The notes under the pieces are model-generated. The model ran no database searches. It was not told where the DNA came from and was given only the letters and a program-made list of their open reading frames with translations. A stretch of DNA of 5,589 nt from Pseudomonadota bacterium (GTDB taxonomy: Bacteria; Pseudomonadota; Alphaproteobacteria; Rhizobiales; Rhizobiaceae): assembly GCA_023451915.1 (NCBI GenBank), contig JAEXXS010000177.1:1-5589 (forward strand), read 5' to 3'. This document shows, piece by piece, positions 1-5,197 of this stretch. Made by a program: the position numbers and the translations under genes. Each line of letters begins with the position of its first letter. The first letter of the stretch is position 1.

Positions 1-557
1 CCATTTCGATGATCATCACCGTTTGCGTCACTTTCGCCTTTGCGATCATCCTGATCGAAATCGGCCTGCAAACCGAGAAGAAGCCGTTTCATCTCGCCTG
101 GAAAGTCATACGCTCACTCATTCGCAACCCGCTGCTATTGGCACCAGCACTCGGAGCAATCTTCTCTTTCCTCGGCCTGACGATCCCCGCCCCTGCCGAA
201 ACTTTCCTGAAAATGCTGGGCGGCGCAGCATCGCCCTGCGCGCTCGTGGCGCTTGGTCTGTTCCTCGCACAATCCCGGAAGGTTGAACGCGAAAGTGTCA
301 ACGCCATTGCCTTCCTCGTTTCGGTCAAGCTGATCGTCCAGCCGCTCGCCACATGGCTGCTTGCGGTCTATGTCTTCGGATTGCCGCCGCTGATGGCGCA
401 AAGCGCTGCCCTTCTCGCAGCCTTGCCGACGGGCACCGGCCCTTTCATGCTCGCCGAACATTACCAGCGCGAGGCGGCCATCACTTCCAATGTCATTCTC
501 TATTCGACGGTCATTTCCGTGGTGACGCTGTCCGCTTTTCTCGCGCTGGTCCGCTGA
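1..557 (+). CDS. AEC family (auxin efflux carrier / malonate-type) transporter, 3' part
   Basis: This is the C-terminal part of a polytopic inner-membrane permease. The reading frame is open to the left edge (first full codon at position 3), so the start lies outside the window and the ATG at 9 is internal. About 184 residues are visible against roughly 310 for the family. They contain about six hydrophobic segments with a short basic loop (near KVIRSLIRN) between the first two, matching the second five-helix half of AEC proteins plus the preceding helix. Family-like features are the segment GGAASPCALVALG, the KLIVQPLATW helix, and ALPTGTGPFMLAEHY before the last helix. AEC members export or import small carboxylates or auxin-like acids; the substrate cannot be told from sequence. 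The gene ends at TGA 555-557, where a short imperfect hairpin (551-566) is too weak to call a terminator. Family assignment is firm, substrate unknown. Confidence 0.88.
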   Translation, partial: ISMIITVCVTFAFAIILIEIGLQTEKKPFHLAWKVIRSLIRNPLLLAPALGAIFSFLGLTIPAPAETFLKMLGGAASPCALVALGLFLAQSRKVERESVNAIAFLVSVKLIVQPLATWLLAVYVFGLPPLMAQSAALLAALPTGTGPFMLAEHYQREAAITSNVILYSTVISVVTLSAFLALVR

Positions 558-812
558 CAAAAGCGGAATTTCGTGCCGGTCAGATTGGGGGAATTGTGGC
601 GATTTCCCCGTAAATCCTGTCAGTTCTGTGTCTTTTTCATGAAATGTGAACAGATTTTTCAGGTCAAAAATTTCAATAACTTAGGTGGTAAACAGAAGGT
701 TTTTTTCGCAATCACGCCAGGTTGCAGCACGAAATCTTCTTTTGTTCGCGGGTTTTTGCGCTTAGATTCCAGTCTCTACCAGCGCGCGCCGGGCGCTTGT
801 CGGGCGCATATG

Positions 813-818
813 AAGGAG
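813..818 (+). promoter_or_regulatory. Strong Shine-Dalgarno site of the 28-residue gene
   Basis: AAGGAG lies eight bases before the ATG at 827. It is one of the strongest ribosome binding sites in the window and is the main reason for taking the following very short frame as a gene. Confidence 0.7.
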
Positions 819-826
819 ACAGACCG

Positions 827-913
827 ATGGGACTGACACGATCTTTGAATGTCCTCATGATCTGTGCAGCATTTGCATTTGTTGCAGCGTTGATAGCAGG
901 CGTCATACCGTAA
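827..913 (+). CDS. Small single-helix hydrophobic protein of 28 residues, unknown function
   Basis: The frame starts with MGLTRSLNVL, continues as a run of about 20 hydrophobic residues (roughly 8-27, ending GVIP) and stops at TAA 911-913. One Arg lies at residue 5 and there are no charges after it, which predicts one transmembrane helix with its N terminus in the cytoplasm; a signal-peptide-like leader is the alternative. An AAGGAG ribosome binding site stands at ideal spacing. The gene is followed by a long stem-loop (937-969) and a strong terminator (978-1004), so it looks like a self-contained monocistronic transcript. The frame stays open upstream to ATG 722, but the extension (rich in Arg) has no ribosome site and I reject it. 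I do not recognise a family. Possible roles are a small membrane-protein partner, a toxin-like peptide, or the coding part of a dual-function small RNA. No antitoxin partner is visible. Confidence 0.55.
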   Translation: MGLTRSLNVLMICAAFAFVAALIAGVIP

Positions 914-936
914 AGCAGACGCATCAGACCATTACG

Positions 937-969
937 GCGACACGGGTTTCGAGGATAGACCGGTGTCGC
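937..969 (+). other. Long stem-loop in the 3' region of the small gene
   Basis: Arms 937-947 (GCGACACGGGT) and 959-969 (ACCGGTGTCGC) pair over 11 positions with one G:G mismatch, around an 11-base loop (948-958). It lies 23 bases after the stop of the 28-residue gene and 8 bases before the terminator stem. Two successive stem-loops ending in a U-rich tail are typical of stable bacterial small RNAs, so this may be a structured 3' UTR or part of a small RNA. I see no T-run right after it, so it is not itself a terminator. Confidence 0.45.
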
Positions 970-977
970 AAGAAACA

Positions 978-1009
978 GAAAGCCCGCCTTTTCGGCGGGC
1001 TTTCTTCTT
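978..1009. terminator. Intrinsic terminator shared by the small gene (+) and metF (-)
   Basis: There is a perfect 11-bp stem: GAAAGCCCGCC (978-988) pairs with GGCGGGCTTTC (994-1004) around a 5-base TTTTC loop. On the plus strand it runs into a T-rich tail (TTTCTTCTT, 1001-1009). On the minus strand the tail reads TGTTTCTT, and the hairpin sits about 20 bases past the metF stop. It therefore fits a bidirectional terminator between convergent genes, stronger in the plus direction. Confidence 0.85.
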
Positions 1010-1024
1010 GGTCGTCCGAGGATT

Positions 1025-1936
1025 TTATGCAACCTCCAAGGCCGCTTCCGTCTTCGGGCGAATGCCGATCATATGGCAGATTGCATAGGGAAGATCGGCA
1101 CGGTTCATTGTATAGAAATGGAAGTCCTGCACGCCGCGCTCGATCAGGTCCATGACCTGCTCGGCAGCGATGGCGGCTGCGACTAGTTGGTGCGTCTGGG
1201 GATCGTTGTCCAGTCCGTCGAAACGCTCTGCCAGCCAGGCCGGAATATGCGTTGCCGAACGGGCGCAGAAATTCCTGACCTGCTTGAAATTATGCACCGG
1301 CAAAACGCCCGGAACGATCGGGATATAAATTCCCGCCCGGCGTACGCGTTCGACATAACGCTCATAAAGATCGTTCTCGAAGAAGAACTGCGTGATGGCG
1401 CGGGTAGCGCCAGCATCCACCTTGCGCTTGAGCATATCGATATCGGTCGCGAAATCCGGGCTTTCCGGGTGTTTTTCCGGATAGGCCGAAACCGAAATAT
1501 CAAAATCCGCAATCTGACGCAGGCCGCCCACCAGATCGGCCCCATTCAGATAACCGCCGGTGGTCGGCACATATTTTTCGCCGATGCCCGCAGCCGGATC
1601 ACCGCGCAGGGCCACGAAACGGTTGACGCCGAGATCGGCGAACTCGCGCACCACGCGGTCGACTTCCTCGCGCGTCGCATCCACACAGGTCAGATGCGCC
1701 GCAGGCTGAATATCCGTTTCCTTCAGGATGCGCGCGACGGTGCGGATTGTACGCTCACGCGTCGAGCCGCCCGCACCATAGGTGACCGAGACGAATTCCG
1801 GCTGCAAAGGCGCCAGCCGTGTGACCGTTTCCCAGAGGCGCTGTTCCATTTCTTCCGACTTGGGCGGAAAGAATTCGAACGATACCCGGGTGGTCTGGCC
1901 GACATCCGGTCGGCGGGAAAGACCATAAAAACCCAT
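1025..1936 (-). CDS. metF: 5,10-methylenetetrahydrofolate reductase (MTHFR)
   Basis: MetF is a cytoplasmic FAD enzyme that reduces 5,10-methylene-THF to 5-methyl-THF with NADH, supplying the methyl group for methionine synthase. The 303-residue product aligns along its whole length with E. coli MetF (a TIM barrel of about 296 residues). The N-terminal SFEFFPP carries the catalytic Glu (Glu21 here, E. coli Glu28). VSVTYGAGGSTRERT follows, then HLTCVDAT, ALRGDP with the flavin-tuning Asp113, SAYPEKHPE, and AITQFFF with the folate-contacting Gln183. The C-terminal part has VPGVLPVHNFKQ, IPAWLAERFDGLD and DFHFYTMNRADLPYAIC. The start is ATG 1936-1934: GGAG (1948-1945) lies 8 bases upstream. A GTG directly before it (1939-1937) is the alternative start. 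The start overlaps the TGA of the upstream ArsR-methyltransferase gene by one base, which predicts translational coupling and one operon. All key residues are present. Assignment is near certain. Confidence 0.97.
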   Translation of the reverse strand: MGFYGLSRRPDVGQTTRVSFEFFPPKSEEMEQRLWETVTRLAPLQPEFVSVTYGAGGSTRERTIRTVARILKETDIQPAAHLTCVDATREEVDRVVREFADLGVNRFVALRGDPAAGIGEKYVPTTGGYLNGADLVGGLRQIADFDISVSAYPEKHPESPDFATDIDMLKRKVDAGATRAITQFFFENDLYERYVERVRRAGIYIPIVPGVLPVHNFKQVRNFCARSATHIPAWLAERFDGLDNDPQTHQLVAAAIAAEQVMDLIERGVQDFHFYTMNRADLPYAICHMIGIRPKTEAALEVA

Positions 1937-3018
1937 CACACTGTCTCCGTCATGCTTGATTCATTCGTTGCCGGATCGGCCATGAGAAGACGCGGATCGC
2001 GTGCAAGCCAAAGCTTGACGGTCAGCCCCTCATCGCCGTTTGCGCCTTTCGGGGCAGTCTCATTGTTTTTACGCATGATCTTGTCCGAAAAGTCTGACAA
2101 CTGTTCGGGATCATGCTTGAGTTCCAGCGTCTTTTCAGGCTCAAGGCCCGCTTCTTTCATCCAGCCCAGCATCTGCTCGTCGCTAAAGCCAAGGCGCAAA
2201 TGCGCGTGGTCTTCACGCAGGAATTCGAGCGTATGCGGCGCAAAATCGACGATCAGCAAACGGCCATTCGGGCGTAGCGCCCGCGCACCTTCGCGGATTG
2301 CCGCAAGCGGATCGTCCAGAAAATGCAGCACCTGATGGATCGTCACCAGATCGAAACTCTCGCGCTCGACCGGCAGGGCATAAACATCGCCCTGGCGCAC
2401 CTGCGCATTGCCGATTGCCGCAAGATCGAGATTGGCGCGGGCGACCGCCAGCATGTCCCGATTGATATCGATACCAAGGCCACGCGCATAAAGCGGCGCA
2501 AAAAGCTCCAACAAGCGCCCGGTGCCGGTTCCGACATCGAGCATGGCCTGAAACGGCTTTTCACCGACGATCTTCTTGAGGGCGGTTTCAACCGCGCTCT
2601 CGGAAACATGCAGCTTGCGGATTTCACCCCAGCTGCCCGCATTGGCGCTGAAATAGGCGGCGGCCTTTTCCTGACGGCTGGACTTGACCTGTGACAGCCG
2701 CTCCAGATCTCGCTCAACCAGCGCATCGGAGCGGTCGAGCCGCGCCAAAAGCCCGCGCGCCAGATCACCGCTGATTGCATTATCCGCCAGCCGGAAATAG
2801 GCCCACGCCCCTTCCTGATAGCGGTCGATGAGATCGGCTTCGCCCAACAGCTTGAGATGGCGCGACACGCGCGGCTGCGACTGGCCGAGAATAGTCGTCA
2901 GATCGGAAACCGTCAGGTCACCCCGCGCCAAAAGCGCCAGAATGCGCAGACGGCTTGGCTCTGCCACCGCCTTCAGCACATCCACCATCTGATCGAGTTG
3001 CAACTGCAAACCGGCCAT
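1936..3018 (-). CDS. ArsR-family regulator fused to a SAM-methyltransferase domain (SahR-like)
   Basis: The product has 360 residues in two domains. Residues about 8-78 form an ArsR-type winged helix (AEPSRLRILALL, then the recognition helix near SQPRVSRHLKLL at 47-58, then wing residues EGAWAYFRLA). After a linker, residues about 115-290 form a class I methyltransferase fold: motif I LDVGTGTG (160-167), acidic GIDIN with Asp184, QGD at 209-211, DLVTIHQVLHFLDDP (223-237) and ALRPNGRLLIVDF. The metal-binding ELCVC signature of ArsR proteins is replaced by DLTVSD (34-39) and the protein has no cysteine, so metal sensing is unlikely. Regulators of this kind are known as SahR, repressors of SAM-cycle genes that are thought to sense S-adenosylhomocysteine. 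Coupling to metF and a palindrome upstream agree with that role, but ligand and operator are inferred. True methyltransferase activity is an alternative. The ATG at 3018 is the first start after an in-frame stop; its GAGG lies unusually close (2 bases), so translation may be weak. Confidence 0.9.
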   Translation of the reverse strand: MAGLQLQLDQMVDVLKAVAEPSRLRILALLARGDLTVSDLTTILGQSQPRVSRHLKLLGEADLIDRYQEGAWAYFRLADNAISGDLARGLLARLDRSDALVERDLERLSQVKSSRQEKAAAYFSANAGSWGEIRKLHVSESAVETALKKIVGEKPFQAMLDVGTGTGRLLELFAPLYARGLGIDINRDMLAVARANLDLAAIGNAQVRQGDVYALPVERESFDLVTIHQVLHFLDDPLAAIREGARALRPNGRLLIVDFAPHTLEFLREDHAHLRLGFSDEQMLGWMKEAGLEPEKTLELKHDPEQLSDFSDKIMRKNNETAPKGANGDEGLTVKLWLARDPRLLMADPATNESSMTETV

Positions 3019-3038
3019 GTCCTCAAGCTCTTCCGTTG

Positions 3039-3051
3039 TGATGCAGCATCA
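3039..3051. repeat. 13-bp perfect palindrome in the leader of the ArsR-methyltransferase gene
   Basis: TGATGC and GCATCA flank one central base. Further out, TTGTG (3036-3040) and CACAA (3054-3058) are also complementary. It lies between the presumed operator and the start codon. The one-base centre makes it a poor RNA hairpin, so if functional it is more likely a protein site. It may be chance. Confidence 0.3.
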
Positions 3052-3065
3052 GCCACAATCAAAAA

Positions 3066-3087
3066 CATATAAAGATATGTTTATATG
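3066..3087. promoter_or_regulatory. Probable operator of the SahR-like regulator (22-bp palindrome)
   Basis: Arms CATATAAAGAT (3066-3076) and ATGTTTATATG (3077-3087) are complementary at 10 of 11 positions. An internal repeat (AACATAT 3064-3070, ATATGTT 3075-3081) adds a second symmetry. Size, AT-richness and place, about 48 bases before the regulator's start and between divergent genes, fit an ArsR-family operator. It overlaps the candidate -10 box of the operon, which predicts negative autoregulation. From memory, SahR motifs contain a similar AAAGATAT core; I could not verify this. Confidence 0.65.
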
Positions 3088-3106
3088 GAAAGGCATTCCT
3101 GTGCAA
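3080..3106 (-). promoter_or_regulatory. Candidate promoter of the ArsR-methyltransferase/metF operon
   Basis: Read on the minus strand, TTGCAC (3106-3101) could be the -35 box and TATAAA (3085-3080) the -10 box, with a short 15-base spacer. The -10 box is inside the 22-bp palindrome. The spacer is shorter than the usual 17 bases, so the exact boxes are uncertain, although a promoter in this gap is required. Confidence 0.4.
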
Positions 3107-3173
3107 GCGCTTTTCATGGCAGAATGAATCGAGCTGAGGATTCGTCACAGCAAATGCAGGAAAGGAAAGCGCC

Positions 3174-3497
3174 ATGCGGGCGAGCACCACGCGTCAAAAG
3201 GCCATCGCCAAATCGCTCACATTGCTGCTTCCGGCGGTTCCCTATTCGGATTCGGAACCGATCAGAGCGGCGGCTCTGGCTCCGCATATGAAGACGCTGC
3301 CGCCATCCTCGGCGGTATGGCTTGCCACCGTGGCGCATGTGCGCCATGCCCACACCGATTATGATGCGTTGCGCAATGACGGTTATGACAAGGATTCTGC
3401 GCGCTTCTTCGTGCTCGACGCCATCAATTCAAAGCTGACGGAATGGCGTGCGACACGGCTTTTGTCGCCGGAAGACGACGAAGCGGTGGAGATGTAA
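3174..3497 (+). CDS. DUF2293 domain-containing small protein
   Basis: This encodes 107 residues of unknown function. The middle of the protein, HVRHAHTDYDAL (55-66), then ARFFV (76-80) and a Leu-Thr-Glu-Trp-Arg stretch (88-92), matches what I recall of DUF2293, an all-helical domain found in bacteria and fungi. The N-terminal 20 residues are basic and it carries no signal peptide or membrane helix, so it is probably cytoplasmic. The His- and Arg-rich motif could bind nucleic acid or a ligand, but nothing proves this. The ATG at 3174 is chosen because a purine-rich AGGAAAGGA (3158-3166) lies 7 bases upstream. The gene is divergent from the ArsR-methyltransferase/metF operon and shares its 155-base promoter region, so the same operator could affect it. 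It converges on kgtP, with hairpins between the two. Confidence 0.75.
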   Translation: MRASTTRQKAIAKSLTLLLPAVPYSDSEPIRAAALAPHMKTLPPSSAVWLATVAHVRHAHTDYDALRNDGYDKDSARFFVLDAINSKLTEWRATRLLSPEDDEAVEM

Positions 3498-3518
3498 AAA
3501 CGCCGCCCGGAGGCGGCG
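3496..3518 (-). terminator. Intrinsic terminator of the kgtP-like gene
   Basis: Stem CGCCGCC (3501-3507) / GGCGGCG (3512-3518) has a 4-base loop. On the minus strand it is followed directly by five Ts (3500-3496), about 27 bases after the transporter stop: a classic Rho-independent terminator. On the plus strand the tail is poor. A second small hairpin (3527-3531 with 3538-3542, followed by GTTT) may help end the DUF2293 transcript. The T-run overlaps the TAA of the DUF2293 gene, so spacing is very compact. Confidence 0.8.
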
Positions 3519-3544
3519 CTTGATCGTGGACGCTTCGGTCCAGT

Positions 3545-4885
3545 TTAATCGACCGACCCGTGCCCTTGCAGATAACCGTGCTTGCGCGGGTTCGGCATGA
3601 AGATGCTGACCGCGAAGACGATAACCATCATGATGGTCACGTACCAGAAAAAGCCGCTTTCCATGCCCTGCTGCTTGAACCACAGCGCGACATATTCCGC
3701 CGTGCCGCCAAAGATCGCATTGGCGATGGCATAGGAGAAGCCGACGCCCAGTGCGCGCACTTCCGCCGGGAAGAGCTCGGCTTTCACGATACCGCTGATG
3801 GAGGTGTACATGCTCACCACGGCCAGCGCGATCACGATATAGATGAAGGCCATGGTCGAGCTTTGCACCGAGCCGATCAGCGTCATCAACGGGATGGTGG
3901 TGAGGATCGAGATGCCGCCGAAGCCGATCATCATGGTCTTGCGACCAATCTTGTCGGAAAGCGCGCCGAACAGCGGCTGCATCAGCATATAGGCCAGCAG
4001 CACGAAGGTCATCGTTTCGCTGGCTGTTTCCTTGCTCATACCCGCCGTGTTGACCAGATATTTCTGCATATAGGTGGTGAAGGTATAGAAGGCGAGCGAG
4101 CCGCCCGCAGTGAAGCCGACAACAACCAGAAACGCCTTGCGATGATGCTTCCAGATGGTGGCGAAGCTGCCGGCAGCCTTGCTGTTGCGGGTTTCTTCCG
4201 TGGTGGTTTCATGCAGCGTGCGACGCAGATAAAGCGCCACGATGGCCGCCAGACCGCCGATTGCAAACGGAATGCGCCAGCCCCAGGCGTGAAGCTGCTC
4301 GGAAGTGAGCATGAACTGGAGGAGCACGATCACCAGCACGGCCAGAAGCTGGCCGCCGATCAGCGTGACATATTGAAACGACGAGAAGAAGCCGCGACGC
4401 CCTGCAAGCGCCACTTCGCTCATATAGGTCGCTGTCGTGCCATATTCGCCACCAACCGAAAGCCCCTGCAACAGACGCACGATCAGCAACAGCACCGGAG
4501 CCAGCACACCAATCGATGCATAGGTCGGCAAAATAGCGATGGCAAACGAGCCAAAACACATCATGGTGACGGAAATCAGCATGGATGTGCGGCGGCCCAG
4601 TTTGTCGGCGATACGGCCGAACAACCAGCCGCCGATCGGGCGCATCAGAAAGCCTGCCGCGAAAATCGCAGCCGCATTCAACAGCTGGCTGGTCTGATCC
4701 TCAGCGGGGAAAAACTGCGACGCGAAGTAAAGCGCACCAAACGAATAAACATAGAAATCATACCATTCGACCAGATTGCCCGAAGCACTGGCCACAATCG
4801 CATAGACACGACGGCGCGTATCGTGGGCGTCATGCGCCGCTTCGATCTCGCCATTGGCATCGACATGCGTATCTGCATTGCTCAT
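3545..4885 (-). CDS. kgtP: MFS metabolite:H+ symporter, alpha-ketoglutarate permease (KgtP-like)
   Basis: This is an inner-membrane proton symporter of the MHS branch of the major facilitator superfamily, predicted to import 2-oxoglutarate. The 446 residues (E. coli KgtP has 432) form 12 hydrophobic segments and match KgtP closely throughout. [14 protein letters not shown] (35-48) lies in helix 1. [16 protein letters not shown] and KLGRR form the loop 2-3 MFS signature (about 79-99). [14 protein letters not shown] (137-150) follows, then [18 protein letters not shown], the second-half signature [30 protein letters not shown], and [12 protein letters not shown]. The N-terminal 30 residues are hydrophilic and acidic/His-rich. 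The start is ATG 4885: GGGAG (4898-4894) stands 8 bases before it. A TTG at 4900 is also in frame but overlaps that ribosome site, so I reject it. The gene has its own promoter and terminator, so it is probably monocistronic. A different dicarboxylate or other small acid cannot be excluded. Confidence 0.93.
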   Translation of the reverse strand: MSNADTHVDANGEIEAAHDAHDTRRRVYAIVASASGNLVEWYDFYVYSFGALYFASQFFPAEDQTSQLLNAAAIFAAGFLMRPIGGWLFGRIADKLGRRTSMLISVTMMCFGSFAIAILPTYASIGVLAPVLLLIVRLLQGLSVGGEYGTTATYMSEVALAGRRGFFSSFQYVTLIGGQLLAVLVIVLLQFMLTSEQLHAWGWRIPFAIGGLAAIVALYLRRTLHETTTEETRNSKAAGSFATIWKHHRKAFLVVVGFTAGGSLAFYTFTTYMQKYLVNTAGMSKETASETMTFVLLAYMLMQPLFGALSDKIGRKTMMIGFGGISILTTIPLMTLIGSVQSSTMAFIYIVIALAVVSMYTSISGIVKAELFPAEVRALGVGFSYAIANAIFGGTAEYVALWFKQQGMESGFFWYVTIMMVIVFAVSIFMPNPRKHGYLQGHGSVD

Positions 4886-4934
4886 GTTAAAAACTCCCAA
4901 AAGCGGATTCTGCGACCCACATCGAACGACAGCG

Positions 4935-4963
4935 ATAATGTGTGATGAAGCGCAACGTTACAA
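4935..4963 (-). promoter_or_regulatory. Sigma-70-like promoter of kgtP
   Basis: On the minus strand, TTGTAA (4963-4958) and CATTAT (4940-4935) are separated by exactly 17 bases. Each box matches the consensus at four positions. Transcription would begin near 4928, giving a leader of about 43 bases before the ATG at 4885. Confidence 0.6.
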
Positions 4964-4970
4964 GAATGCC

Positions 4971-4991
4971 CGCTAATTTACTAAATTAGCG
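4971..4991. promoter_or_regulatory. 21-bp perfect inverted repeat upstream of the kgtP promoter
   Basis: Arms CGCTAATTT (4971-4979) and AAATTAGCG (4983-4991) match at all nine positions around a 3-base centre. The site starts 7 bases upstream of the -35 box, so its centre is near -53 from the predicted transcription start, a position typical of activator sites. The cognate regulator is not in the window. Confidence 0.55.
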
Positions 4992-5019
4992 CAGGTCCAG
5001 AATGCGACCAGACCATAGG

Positions 5020-5040
5020 TGCAAAATCGTTTGCATGCAA
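5020..5040. repeat. Overlapping TGCAAA inverted repeats
   Basis: TGCAAA (5020-5025) and TTTGCA (5030-5035) form an inverted repeat with a 4-base centre. The second arm is also half of a perfect 10-bp palindrome, TTGCATGCAA (5031-5040). There are thus three half-sites in 21 bases, about 100 bases upstream of the predicted kgtP start. It may be a second regulator site; function is not shown. Confidence 0.4.
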
Positions 5041-5197
5041 TCTATCGATCTATAACCAATAGTATAGCGGGCGACGGCCACTGACCTGCACCGCCCGCCG
5101 CAGTTCTTTGAAAAAATTGGAAAATTTCTAAATAAGCGCGACCATCGACACGGAGAGTGACAATCACATCCCCGTGTAGTGGCCCGGTTCGGCATGA

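Larger units (their letters stand above)
4886..5197. other. 312-base intergenic region between tam and kgtP
   Basis: I see no convincing gene in this stretch. From the kgtP side it holds the ribosome site, a sigma-70-like promoter (4935-4963), a 9-3-9 inverted repeat (4971-4991), overlapping TGCAAA palindromes (5020-5040), CTATA/TATAG arms (5050-5054, 5063-5067) and a GC-rich pair, GCGGGCG 5067-5073 with CGCCCGC 5092-5098, around an 18-base loop. An AT-rich stretch (5107-5136) follows. The GC-rich pair could end tam transcription on the minus strand, but its loop is large and it lacks a good T-run. Confidence 0.6.

Noticed and set aside
551..609. Hairpins after the AEC transporter (551-566 and 588-609) as terminators
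   Set aside because: Stems are only 5-6 bp, the first includes the stop codon, and neither has a T-run.
742..768. Possible promoter for the small gene (TTGTTC and TAGATT)
   Set aside because: The spacer is only 15 bases and both boxes are weak; a promoter must exist in 558-826, but I cannot place it.
765..769. GANTC sites (765-769, 3139-3143, 4906-4910) as cell-cycle methylation control of the genes that follow
   Set aside because: Sites of this kind also occur inside genes here, for example near 1957 and 3393, so there is no clear enrichment in promoters.
722..826. Upstream extension of the 28-residue frame to the ATG at 722
   Set aside because: There is no Shine-Dalgarno sequence before 722, and the extension would cover the ideal ribosome site at 813-818.
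712..1032. 106-codon minus-strand frame across the small gene and terminator
   Set aside because: It runs through both stem-loops and the metF terminator, has no good ribosome site and no recognisable domain.
1187..2335. 382-codon plus-strand frame opposite metF and the regulator gene
   Set aside because: It is the antisense shadow of two genes with full-length family matches; its Arg-, His- and Ile-rich translation resembles no protein family I know.
3019..3173. SAM or SAH riboswitch before the regulator-metF operon
   Set aside because: The leader is only about 50 bases and shows no pseudoknot or SAM-II/SAH-type core; a protein operator explains the region better.
3560..4945. 461-codon plus-strand frame opposite kgtP
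   Set aside because: It is antisense to a clear 12-helix transporter; the His/Gln/Arg-rich translation is typical of a high-GC shadow frame.
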